Of a stretch of DNA of 36,136 bases, positions 20,801 through 30,007 are shown piece after piece. Made by a program: the position numbers and the translations under genes. The stretch comes from Cudoniella acicularis (taxonomy: Eukaryota > Ascomycota > Leotiomycetes > Helotiales > Helotiaceae), in the NCBI GenBank assembly GCA_013054445.1, contig JAAMPI010000476.1, positions 1-36,136 of the forward strand, given 5' to 3'. Each line of letters starts with the position of its first letter. Position 1 is the first letter of the stretch. The notes under the pieces are model-generated. The model did no database searches and had not been told where the DNA came from. It saw only the letters and a list, made by a program, of their open reading frames with translations.

Positions 20801-21699
20801 CTTCTCCGTTTTCCAATCAGCAAACTGCTTGCTTCGGAGAAACCATGAGCCAGTTCTTGCTTGGCGGACTTCGCGCGCCTTATTGTAGTTTGAAGAAGGA
20901 TCCGGTGGCAAAAGCCACCCGTAAATCTTCTCCCGGAGGTCCTCTAATGTTTCCGATTTAATGGGAATTCTTTTCAGGAGAATACAAAGCTAGTGCGTAC
21001 CTTCAGTCTTTGCTGTGGTCTTCTCAAACAAAGCGCTCACATCCCTCTGTGTATCAACTGTCGTTTCCAAAATTGTCTTCGATGTATCTTGAATTGCCAT
21101 GATCAAACTCCTATGCAAATGTAAGCGTTTGGAAAGATCTAGTAGTAAAGAGATCTTGAACCCTTCTCAATCATACTCAGATCAATTGAGCTTCCCCGCC
21201 GTCAAACAGGAATTGGAAAATATGGAGGTTGAGATAAGTTGAATTCTTACGCTTCATCTGCTGTTATCGCCAATGTAAGTGTTCCTTTTAATCGACCAAT
21301 ATGAGCTAATGTCTTCTCCACGGCGCCTTTCTTAAAGGGCCAGCCTGATGCCTGAATCAGAGCTCTCCTCTTCGATCCAGCTGGATAGCCAGGAGGCCTC
21401 AATTTTTTATCCAAGTCATGGAGATCCGTTAGACATTGTGCTAGCACTCCTGTCTCGGGCTCACAGAGGAGCCTCAAAGATGGGAGACGGCTGATGGCTG
21501 GCTTCGAACTTTCCTCCTGCCGAGCGAGCCGTTCGAGGCTTTCCAGCACATTACGAAGGTCTCTTACTTCATCGATGATCTTGATTAGTTCCCATGATGC
21601 CCCCTTGATGGCTGAACTGTAGTCATAGCAGATGGACACAACGGCGCTGGTCGCTTGGATTACTGCAATAATGCTTGCGGTGACGCTTAGTGGGTCCAT
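17895..21699 (-). CDS. NACHT-ankyrin NLR (STAND) protein
   Basis: Four exons, 21699-21251, 21110-21001, 20943-20160 and 20094-17895, give 1180 residues; introns of 140, 57 and 65 nt all have GT..AG ends and keep phase (3543 nt). Residues 1-185 are a fungal STAND N-terminal domain (MDPLSVTASIIAVIQATSAV ... IMAIQDTSKTILETTVDTQR). The NACHT domain has the P-loop GIPGCGKT at 242-249 and Walker B LILDALDEC around 350-356, then ILVTSRREADI. A winged-helix-like part reads GMFRWVACQLDALGKC ... LRKALQSLPKTLDETYARIL. About 12 ankyrin repeats fill 728-1121 (TALHVAAKDG, TPLYMAVENEH, KTALHIAADAGQ). Such NLRs act in non-self recognition and incompatibility in fungi. No stop or frameshift seen; 35-38 percent of the length is sensor repeats. 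A solo LTR lies 287 bp upstream. Confidence 0.92.
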
Positions 21700-21986
21700 T
21701 ACCTTGGCTATTGTGTGGGGACTAGAGAGAGAAGCAAACTTGGAGAGCGATGTGTTATCGCAAGATTGGGATTGGCTTTCATTCCGAAGAGTAGAGCAGG
21801 ATAGAATAATAATATATTGGCAAGGTTTAAAGTGAGGCTGGCCGTCGCGTTGTCTTAGGGTGTTGTGAATGGCCCGTGCAAACCTTGTCAAAGCCGCAAT
21901 ACAGCGGTATGCGCGACTAGCTTTACAACCTCGCATTTAAGGCTCAAAAACACCACACCAAAATATTTTGTAAATCAAACCCTCAC

Positions 21987-22162
21987 TGTCATAGAGCACT
22001 TCAGCAGACGTCAAGTAAACAGTGCTCTATTCCTTAGAATAATAGACGAAGAAGAGAAGAAGAGAAGGACGAAGCAGCCACGTATTTAAGCTCTGCCTGA
22101 AACCTCGCTTAGGCCTAGCGCCGTCACGTGCAGAACAGGTCACGTGAACCAACTCCGTGACA
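21987..22162 (-). repeat. Solo LTR, family E, with 5-bp target-site duplication, upstream of the NLR gene
   Basis: Minus-strand orientation: TGTCACGGAGTTGGTTCACG ... AAGTGCTCTATGACA, 176 bp, flanked by ctcac at 21982-21986 and 22163-22167. Two CACGTG boxes lie close to its 5' end, and a TTAAATA TATA-like site at about 22083-22089. Its terminus TGTCACGGA-TTGGTT resembles the ends of families A, C and D. It has the same orientation as the NLR gene. Confidence 0.85.
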
Positions 22163-22480
22163 CTCACTGTTGAAGTGTGTGCCTGGCAGCCTGAGGCTNC
22201 TATGGCACCTAGCACGTGCTTTAGGGCACGTCTCACTTGTAGTCTAGAGATGTGGCCCGACGACCTGATCTTTGATTCTGTACAGTTGATAATATACTTG
22301 ATTTACCCCAATTAAGCCCTCCGGACGATCCCTGTGTTGCTATTGCTTGTATTGATGATACCACTCATCCGACCAGCTAGAGTCGACCAAATCCAATAGT
22401 AGTTGTGATGGTCAGGACTCACGTGACTCGCATATTTTCTAAAAGTGAACGACCGAAATTCTTCCCTACCAACCTCCTCC
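22163..22480. other. Gene-free stretch with one ambiguous base
   Basis: About 300 bp between the solo LTR and decayed coding sequence. Base 22199 is N. A CACGTG occurs at about 22214-22219. I see no gene or clear repeat border. Confidence 0.5.
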
Positions 22481-24118
22481 TTCGCTCTCGACTGTCTTTC
22501 ACTCCACAACCCTCTCACTATCCCTTCGAGCCAGGAGCAGAAGAACTGTCGACAGCATTACTCCCCACTTCCCAATTGCAAGTTTCCGCAATTTCGAACT
22601 TCGTACACTCAACGGCTGTCGAAAAATTGACTGCGAATCAGCAGCGGAAGAGCGCAAGGATGAAGGCATTGGCAGACAACCCACCGGGTGGCACACAAAT
22701 GGGGCTTCGCGGCGGCGACAAAGAGTCCAGGACCATAGAATCTGCAGTCCTCGAGCCATCCGCGAAACGGAGCCATTCACAGCATGGCTGAAGAGACCGG
22801 AAGTCAATGCGACTCTTACAGAGGGCGATAAAAGTCGAAGCTTCCAAACCAATGGCACAGTGGGAGCACGCTGGCGGTTGGATATGACATCAAAAGGTGT
22901 TAGGAAGAGATTTGGAGATGGTTGGAGGCTCAAGGTACATCCGGGATAGACCTCGTGGAATTCTTGCGGGAAACAGTTAGCACAGCTAAAGCACTACGAA
23001 TGGGGTTGGCGGTGTCATTGGGATAATTGGAGCACGAAATTTGGGGGTTTCCATGTTTCGAACGACATCATGTGGTTAACAAGGAAATCGAGCAAAGCAT
23101 ATCGACTCTCTACGCATTAAGTACTGTTGCCAGGTCCATTCGAAAGGAAATCGACTCTGGCGTTTTATGTTGCCACAAGCAGCGTGGCTATCGGCGACAG
23201 TATAGATGGCCATCACGTCGATGTCGCCAACAAAGTTGCCCTCAACTTTTCGAAAATAGACAAGACAAAGAAGGGACTGGAAAGCCAACTACGGTCATTG
23301 GTGCAAGTCAGGAATATCGAGATCGCATGCGCCCTCGAGGACTTGAAGGAGGTGGCACACTTTGATACGCACCTCCAAACAATTGCGCAGGACGAGCCAG
23401 ACGAGTTTACACTCGTGGGCGGAGAATCGGCAGAAATCCTTAGGGAGAAAGGAAGTGGAATTGTCAAGCCGCGAGACACACCGCCAACTTCCAAGCCTCT
23501 AGATAATGGTGGATCTGCATCCTCAGCCGGTATGCTCGGGATACTACCGAAAACGGAAGCGAAACGGAGGTCACCAACATCGAAGAAGAGGAAATGCTCT
23601 TAAATAACTCTTCCCAGTCCGATGCGACGCAAGCCGGTGATTCAGGTCCTACAAGCCAAGATCCCAGTTGAAAGACAGCTGACGAGCATATGTCGACGGA
23701 TAGTGCATCAACCGAGGCTACCCAGCAAGCTGGGAGGAATTTTCTACACTCCCCGCAAGTTTCTCTAGATACCAGTACAAAACGAGCAAAGATCGACCAA
23801 GCAGCTCTGTCTCCTACAGCACTCCAGTACCGATGGGAGGAGGCCAACATCGGATACAAAGCGCCACGAACGAATAAGACTCCCGTACTTTCACTAAGAA
23901 ATAGTGCGTTGCCGGAGACTATCAAAGACTTGATCTTTAGGGAAGATCAATCTGACCCAGAGCACCGGAGAAAGCCTTTCGAGGCACATGGGAGGGGAGA
24001 GACAAAGTGCTGGTCGGCACAGGTCAATCCGATCGGGGGGTGGGGTGCGTTGTACGAGAAGGAGAAGGTGCGGTATAATGCGGCAACTGCATATACAAAT
24101 GGCTGTCATACAGTGTGA
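22480..24118 (+). pseudogene. Decayed gene of unknown family
   Basis: Successive plus-strand pieces in shifting frames look like one broken protein. About 22480-22791 gives SNFVHSTAVEKLTANQQRKS; 22792-22940 gives LTEGDKSRSFQTNGTVGARW and RLDMTSKGVRKRFGDGWRLK; 22950-23030 gives VEFLRETVSTAKALRMGLAV; 23127-23603 gives KSTLAFYVATSSVAIGDSID; then, one frame over, TEVTNIEEEEMLLNNSSQSD; and 23690-24118 gives ALQYRWEEANIGYKAPRTNK to a stop. At least four frame breaks or stops separate them, more than introns could easily explain. I recognise no domain. The late part is polar and acidic. Possible alternatives are a multi-intron gene or two genes. Confidence 0.4.
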
Positions 24119-24659
24119 CCTGTCTGGGACCGTTTTGCCTCGGTACTTCTGTGCTACCCCACGTTTTCTCTCTGTCCGAGTTGCTTAATAAATGGTCACA
24201 AAAGATACATAAGATGCAAATCTTTTATTGTAAAGGTACGATACGTGGAATCTCTGGGCGGCAGCCTTGGTCATTATTGTGGGGAGCTGAGTGATGGAAA
24301 GGATTCTCGGACCTTCTCCCAGCTGGCCTCAACCATAGTCGCCTTCGCCCTCGCATTTTCTTGGGACGAAGCAGTGCTAACTTGGCCACCAACGAGTGTA
24401 TTGTTTGAGTGTTGTTGTCATTGCTCTGGGTGCCTCTCAGCTTTCTTGCTCCCCTTCAGTGCCCTGTTCCGAAACAGAGCAACATGGCCTTGGTCATCAA
24501 CTATGGATCTCACTTAAGGGCAACACAATACGACCTTGGTCATCATCTTTACGTCTACCCTCGAGTGCCCTCTCTGAAATTCACGCAGCTTGGCCTTCAG
24601 CGACAAGTATTCCCCGCCCCTTCATCTTATACATGTAGCTGCGAGTCCTCAAAGGCGAC

Positions 24660-25248
24660 ATGAAGATCCGCGCCTACCAACAGGGGCGCCATGGACCATT
24701 AACGGTAATGGCATCCAACGCCAACGGCCAGTACATCGGGGGTGAGGAGGTAACGCCATGGTGGAAGAACAAGTTGCTCTATGATCCCTTAGAGCTACCT
24801 GCGCATCCGAACAAAATTCCATTTTTTCTGCTTCCTGAGCGATCGGGTCGTGGGATTTATCCAGTGTAATCTCAAGTTATCTACCGGAGGAAATCGCCAT
24901 CAACGCTGGCCTGGCGACTTTACCGCCAGTGGAACGGAACCCACTGATTACCATGAGATGTTCCGGCGCAAGAACTATGGCCTGCCAGCCATCACCACCA
25001 CCGGTGCTCTGGTTAGAGACACATCAAAGAAGAGCGCTTTGTGTGGCTCTCTCCTCCAACCTCGAGACGACTATGTGCAAGCGGCCGCGCCAGCATCTGC
25101 GCCGGCAAGTCGCGAGACGGGTAATCAAGTCCCAAAGATCATTATGAGCATGTTCGTTGAATCTCCTGCTGGTGCGTCGATCCAGGAAGCCCGCCAACAC
25201 TTCTTAAGCCTGGTCCGACTACGAAACCGCTCAGTCTTGTCCTCGTAA
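24660..25248 (+). pseudogene. Unrecognised, probably decayed coding fragment
   Basis: A first frame (24660-24869) reads MKIRAYQQGRHGPLTVMASN and GEEVTPWWKNKLLYDPLELP, ending GIYPV-stop. The following frame reads ISSYLPEEIAINAGLATLPP and then VERNPLITM, as if it continued the protein after a frameshift near 24866. A third frame (to 25248) reads MFRRKNYGLPAITTTGALVR and ends RNRSVLSS. Composition looks like real protein, but no family is recognised and no complete frame exists. Short open frames at 24245-24638 just upstream may belong to the same relic. Confidence 0.3.
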
Positions 25249-25970
25249 TGTTGTCTGAAGGAAAGGGTATGTTTGGGAGCGGGAAGCCGTTTTGGGACAA
25301 TAACTTCTGTTTATTTTTGGATATCATGCTTTAATATCTCTGCTTTTGTGAGGCATTAAGCTCAAATCTTTCATCCCCTTTATACCTGAGTCCTTGAGAT
25401 TGCGAAATGTAAAGTTGATTCAGTCTTCCCGGTACGCATTCCTATCGCCGCCAGATGTGTGATATGAACCCCTTTCACCCCACGAGACACTTGCTCTCTT
25501 CCCACTGCCCCATGTTACCAAGCGGACACCTGATTTCCCTATTGCTGTTTGCATTCTCCAATGCTCCAATTGTCATTCTCACTGTCGGGGTCTTCTTCGA
25601 TACCTTTTCAACGTTTGGAGCACAATTGACCTCGGCGTTTCGCTCTCTGCAATAATTCTCATTATGCCTCCTTGCCGATCACTTCTCATTCGCGGAATGT
25701 GCGCTCTCCTCTCGCTCGGTTAAAAAGGAGGATCAAAGCAACTTAGCTATTAGTCGCCCCGCCATCGACCATCAATGGCGTTTTATTGGGTGGTACGAGG
25801 GCCGAGAACCCCGCGCGCGCAGGACCACCCCTATTGACGGTCGATAGAAATCATCCTAACCTGCAAACCTACTACTAAACTCACCAGAACCACTTAAACC
25901 ACGATAGTAGAACGGCAAATAGCCCGCCCCAGCCTATCCCCCAATCACTAGCCTATTTGATCTAGCTAAA
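25249..25970. other. Gene-free stretch before the transposon nest
   Basis: A 66-codon frame at 25455-25655 has a hydrophobic centre but no recognisable domain, so I leave it uncalled. The rest is non-coding, with an imperfect hairpin at 25762-25847. Confidence 0.45.
25762..25847. repeat. Imperfect inverted repeat around a GC-rich core
   Basis: The left arm CCATCGACCATCAATGG pairs with the right arm CTATTGACGGTCGATAG (14 of 17), and GGGTGGT inside the left arm pairs with ACCACCC inside the right. The core is GC-rich (ccccgcgcgcgc). Roughly 86 nt; could be a small foldback element or a transposon end. Confidence 0.5.
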
Positions 25971-25975
25971 CGTAG

Positions 25976-26137
25976 TGTGACAGCAGCTGTCGGAACAGCT
26001 TTTACCAGTGCGCCAGCGGGCCAAAAAGGCACTAGAATTGATCGGAATCAATTCTGCTATTCCACTATATATACAGGTCTAGCTGGCCGCACCCACCACG
26101 TGCCCCCACACGTGACCGACACACCAGATCTGTGACA
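25976..26137 (+). repeat. Solo LTR, family B, copy 2, with 5-bp target-site duplication
   Basis: TGTGACAGCAGCTGTCGGAA ... AGATCTGTGACA, 162 bp, flanked by cgtag at 25971-25975 and 26138-26142. It contains an imperfect palindrome around GAATTGATCGGAATCAATTC, a CTATATATA box near 26063, and CACGTG at 26097-26102 and 26109-26114. Its match to 16752-16903 defines the family borders independently. Confidence 0.88.
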
Positions 26138-26243
26138 CGTAGAGGATAGTATGCTGATTTATATAGGTAATAGCTATCAGTATATAGTCTGTCTAGTAAG
26201 CCTTTTAGAGTACCTATATAGTGTAGTGGGGAGCTGTGTTCTG

Positions 26244-26270
26244 GGTCACGTGGTTCGCAGACACGTGACC
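26244..26270. repeat. GGTCACGTG inverted repeat, paired CACGTG boxes
   Basis: GGTCACGTG, nine bases, CACGTGACC: a perfect 9-bp inverted repeat with two E-box-type sites, followed about 20 bp later by a ggataaaag TATA-like motif. It looks like the front of another LTR (starting near 26235), but I found no matching copy or target-site duplication. Confidence 0.45.
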
Positions 26271-26413
26271 TAGGCGAAGGAGGATAAAAGACGTGTTTTT
26301 AGGCAGCTTAGCTTCTTCTTTAGTCGAATCAATGTCTATTAAACGGGTACGATTATTTAGGCATAAGGCTATAAGGCACTAACAAAGACATACCTAAAAT
26401 CACTAACGCTACC

Positions 26414-26543
26414 TGTTACAGACCTGGTTTAGAGGTCTAGTCAGGACTGATCACGTGACCTTATATCGTATATATAACGTCGTTTTAGATCTCGTCTAAG
26501 CTCTTTACCTTAGTATTCTAAGTAATAGATCTACTTTACTGTT
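26414..26543 (+). repeat. LTR of family C, tandem extra copy, 3' end shortened
   Basis: TGTTACAGACCTGGTTTAGA ... CTTTACTGTT, 130 bp. It matches the LTR that follows directly at 26544 but lacks the last 12 bases. The missing piece can be explained by a slip between two GTT/TGTTA repeats at the LTR-LTR joint. CACGTG at 26452-26457. Confidence 0.75.
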
Positions 26544-27582
26544 TGTTATAGATCTGGTTTAGGGGTCCGGTCAGGACCGATCACGTGACCTTATATCGTA
26601 TATATAACCTCGTTTNAGACCTCGTCTGNGCTCTTTACCTTAGTATTCTAAGTAATAGAACTACTTTACTATTAGCGCTGTTATATTATACTAAGGTCTC
26701 TTATTTATTCCTCTAGCTCTTGGCCTTACTTCTACTCCGGCTACCTATATCCGCTAAACAGCCCCCGAGCCTCTCGAACAACGCGGCCTACTAAGCGTCT
26801 CTCGAGGCCCTTTTTAGTAGAATCGCGCGACTAGCCTCCGGCCTTCTTTACTCGTATCTACGCCCCCCGAGTCGACATCTAGCCTAAGACCTCAAAGCCC
26901 TAGCTACCTTAGGAAAGCACCCTAAGCTAGCACCTTACCTACTAACCCTACGAGCTAACACCTTACTGTCTCGACAATCTTCGATCTCTTTATTAAGCTA
27001 TTCGAGCTATAGAGCTAGTACCTTACTACTAAATCGACCGACCCGACCTTATACCGAGCCTATCGCACCTTACGGAGCTAGCACCTCACTACTAAAACGA
27101 GCTAGCACCTTACTACCGCGACTTCGAATAGACACCGTGTCCTTCCGACTAAGTACTAGTATCGACTTATATCCTCTATACTCTAATAGAGCTAGTACCT
27201 TAACTACTAAATCGACTAACAATTCGACCTCTTAATTAAGCCCGTTATAGAGCTAGTACCTTACTACTATACCGACCGATCCCTCGAAGTTAACACCGTG
27301 TTACTAAGAGCTAGTACCTAACTACTATTTATAGAGCTAGTATCTTATAGCTACCTTTAGTAGAGGATTAGATAGAGGGATTAGATATAGGAGACAAGCT
27401 ATAGAGCTAGGGGCTAGCTCTTTTAAAAGGGGGGATAATATTATAGATCTAGTTTAAGGGTTCGGTTAAGACCGATTATACGTAACCTTATATCGTATAT
27501 ATAACCTCGTTTTAGACCTCGTCTACGCTCTTTACCTTAATATTCTAAATAATAGAACTACTTTACTGTTAGCGCTATTATA
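26544..27582 (+). mobile_element. Short coding-poor LTR element, family C (TRIM-like), RIP-mutated
   Basis: The 5' LTR 26544-26685 (142 bp) and 3' LTR 27439-27582 (144 bp; two extra bases) begin TGTTATAGATCTGG / TATTATAGATCTAG and end in GCGCT(G/A)TTATA, with canonical TG and CA ends turned into TA. A polypurine tract (AAAAGGGGGGATAA, 27425-27438) precedes the 3' LTR. The 753-bp internal region holds no open frame. It carries about nine copies of a GAGCTAGYACCTTACTACTA motif and is almost free of CA and TG steps. No matching target-site duplication was found, perhaps because of the tandem LTR. Two Ns (26616, 26629) lie in the 5' LTR. Confidence 0.78.
26925..27360 (+). repeat. Interspersed 20-bp motif array inside element C
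   Basis: The motif GAGCTAGYACCTTACTACTA recurs near 26925, 26952, 27012, 27075, 27099, 27189, 27250, 27308 and 27334, with variable 4-70 bp between copies often containing ATCGACCGA-type sequence. The Y position and CAC/TAC differences fit C-to-T mutation. Irregular spacing separates it from an ordinary satellite or a CRISPR array. Confidence 0.7.
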
Positions 27583-28430
27583 AAATCTAGAATTATCTTA
27601 TTAGAGTTATTAAAAAGGTTTTAATAAGATATTAATAAAAGTCTTTTTCTAATATTATTATTTTAGATATTAAAGAGAAAAACGGATATAATATTTATTA
27701 TTATAAAGATATTATTAAATAAGTTCTTTAAACTATCTTTATATAAGAATAAAGAGATTAGCTTATAAAAAGAAGACGTTAATAAATAAAGAAGTTATAT
27801 ATAAAAGAAAAAAGATTTAATATAAAACTAATCTCTAGCTTTAAAGAGTCTAGAAAAGCCTTTTTTTTTATTAGCTATCTACTATTAATAGAAATTAATA
27901 ATATTATCTAATATCTTATATTATATATTAAATATCTTAAAACTATAATCTTAGATATTAGAAGTTTATTACCGATATTATTCCGGATATCTACGGCTAT
28001 CTAAACTACGCGATAGGCGTTACCTAATAGATAAGCGAGCTATATTATAAAAATATTTATAATAAAATATAAGCTAAAAAGACTTTTTAGGATATTAATA
28101 GTAGTATAAGGCCTAAATAATATCTAAAAACTAATAAATAACTAATAAAATATTTAATACTAAAAGCCTTAAGATCTTTTAATATAATATATAAAAAAAA
28201 TAAAAATAAGATAATAATTTCTTTATTTAAAGACCTAGATATAAGCTAATCAAATATAGTTATTATCTAAAAATTATAGACTAATTTATATATCTCTATT
28301 ATTTATAACTATCGCTAATCTAGCTTCTAGTTAATATATATTAATTATCGATTTTAATATTATATAAAAATATATTATTAAAAGCTTAATAGAAAAAAAG
28401 ACTTTTAAGAGAGCTATCCTCTCTCTTATT
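27583..28430. other. Extremely AT-rich decayed repeat sequence
   Basis: About 850 bp, mostly A/T with TTA/TAA/ATA runs, every frame broken, and hardly any CA or TG. It looks like a transposon destroyed by RIP. A slightly less AT-rich island near 27965-28030 has no readable protein. The family cannot be told. Confidence 0.55.
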
Positions 28431-28679
28431 ATATATATTAGGCTAGTCACCTGATATTATTAGGTACTAGGCTCCTGATTAATCTTAAGACTTATAACTC
28501 ACTAGGATTATAAGGTGACTATAATATTACGATAATAAATATCACGTATAGTCAGAAGTCTTTAGAGTTAACATTTATATATTTAAAGACTACTTAGCCC
28601 TTTCTCTTATTAGAAGATAGAGATACTTAAATTTATTATATTAGACTTCTAATATAATAGTAATACTAGTCCTTATTAT

Positions 28680-29720
28680 TGTTATAGACCTAGTTCGATA
28701 GTCTAGTTAGGACCGACTACGTGACCTCGCGTAGTCCTACTAAGTCAGCTATACCCTATATTTAAGCTGTCGTACTCGACTTTCCTTCTCTCCTTAGTCT
28801 AGAATTCTTCGTCGATAATACAGTCGTCTACTAAGCTACCTTTGCCCTGCCTTAGCTAGACCTAACCTGTGATATTATTCTAGACTCTCTACTACTCTCG
28901 ATATCCTTAAAGCCCGATACGGCCTTTACAACTGTTAGGTCGACGGCCCTAGCACCCCTCGACTCTCCCTACACCCTACACGCTCTTCGACGACTCGCAG
29001 ACCCTCCCTTCCGGTTATACGACAGACTATATAACCCGACCACTACCTCTTAAATAGATCCCGAAATCGTCCGCTATACCCGAAAGCTATAGTCCTTTAT
29101 CGACAACAAGCACTAGTTCGCACGATCTATCGACGCTAGTAATAAGAGGCTAATCGCCTAGATTATATAGTCTACGACGACCGACAAGCCTACGAACCTA
29201 TAGCCCTAGGAATAATATAAACCGACGAGGGAAGCCTTTTAAGCTAACCTCTTGTTCTTCTTAAATATAATCTTCTAACAGCTAAAGACGAAGCTAGCCT
29301 AAATATCGACCTCGCCGCTCGTTATAAAGGCCGATATTAATATAGTTAAAAGGATAATCACGAATACTTTATATAATAAGTCGGCCGTTAAGCTTATTAT
29401 CTAACGCTAGGAGGAGACATAAGGGGAGACAAGCCAGAAGTTAGACGCGCTTCTTAAAGAGCTTCGGGGACTTCTAGTCGTATAATAAAAGCTCGGGACG
29501 TGCTTTTTTAGAAAGGGGGGGGTGATGTCACGGACCTGGTTCGATAGTCTAGTCAGGACCGACTACGTGACCTCGCGTAGTCCTACTAAGTTAGCTATGC
29601 CCTATATTTAAGCTATCGCACTCGACTCTCCTTCTCTCCTTAGTCTAGAATTCTTCGTCGATAATATAGTCGTCTACTAAGCCACCTTTGCCCTACCTTA
29701 GCTAGACCTAACCTATAACA
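28680..29720 (+). mobile_element. Short LTR element, family D, nested in element G
   Basis: The LTRs 28680-28874 and 29526-29720 are both 195 bp and differ at about 16 sites by my count, all transitions. The better-preserved 3' copy starts TGTCACGGACCTGGTTCG and ends CTATAACA. A target-site duplication attat sits at 28675-28679 and 29721-29725. A polypurine tract (AGAAAGGGGGGGG) abuts the 3' LTR. The 651-bp internal region contains one plus-strand frame, roughly 29060-29500, interrupted almost only by TAG/TAA at places where CAG or TGG would be expected. This suggests a small gag-like protein destroyed by RIP. No protease, RT or integrase. Confidence 0.88.
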
Positions 29721-29810
29721 ATTATAAGGTAGTATAAAGCTAGCCTTTGTTATAAGGGATCGAGTATTATCTCGTAGAAGTAACCTACGTTACCTAAGTA
29801 CCTATTCGTA

Positions 29811-29926
29811 AGAGGTCTTCCCTCTATAAACTAGGAGGAGCCGTTTCCTTATTAAAAATCAAACAAGAAGAGGTCTTCTCTCTATAAACCAGGAGGAGTA
29901 GTTTCCTTATTAAAAATCAAACACGA
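29811..29926 (+). repeat. 58-bp tandem duplication inside element G
   Basis: Two units at 29811-29868 and 29869-29926, sharing AGAGGTCTTC, TCTATAAAC, AGGAGGAG and TTTCCTTATTAAAAATCAAA in order. They differ at about six positions, mainly C/T. Confidence 0.85.
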
Positions 29927-29935
29927 AGACGAACA

Positions 29936-30007
29936 GTTAGACTATCGGTTAGACTATCGGTTAGACTATCGGTTAGACTATCGGTTAGACTATCGGTTAG
30001 TCTATCA
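29936..30007 (+). repeat. 12-bp minisatellite inside element G
   Basis: GTTAGACTATCG five times without error from 29936 to 29995, then a sixth copy with changes (GTTAGTCTATCA). There are no unique spacers, so it is not a CRISPR array. It lies 35 bp before the 3' LTR of element G. Confidence 0.92.

Noticed and set aside
25455..25655. 66-codon hydrophobic frame
   Set aside because: No start context, no family pattern, next to decayed DNA; chance frame more likely.
26925..27360. CRISPR-like or centromere-like repeat
   Set aside because: Spacers vary from 4 to 70 bp and themselves contain repeat pieces; it is bounded by LTRs of one element.
29936..30007. CRISPR-like array
   Set aside because: Eukaryotic DNA; the 12-bp units abut with no spacers, so it is a minisatellite.
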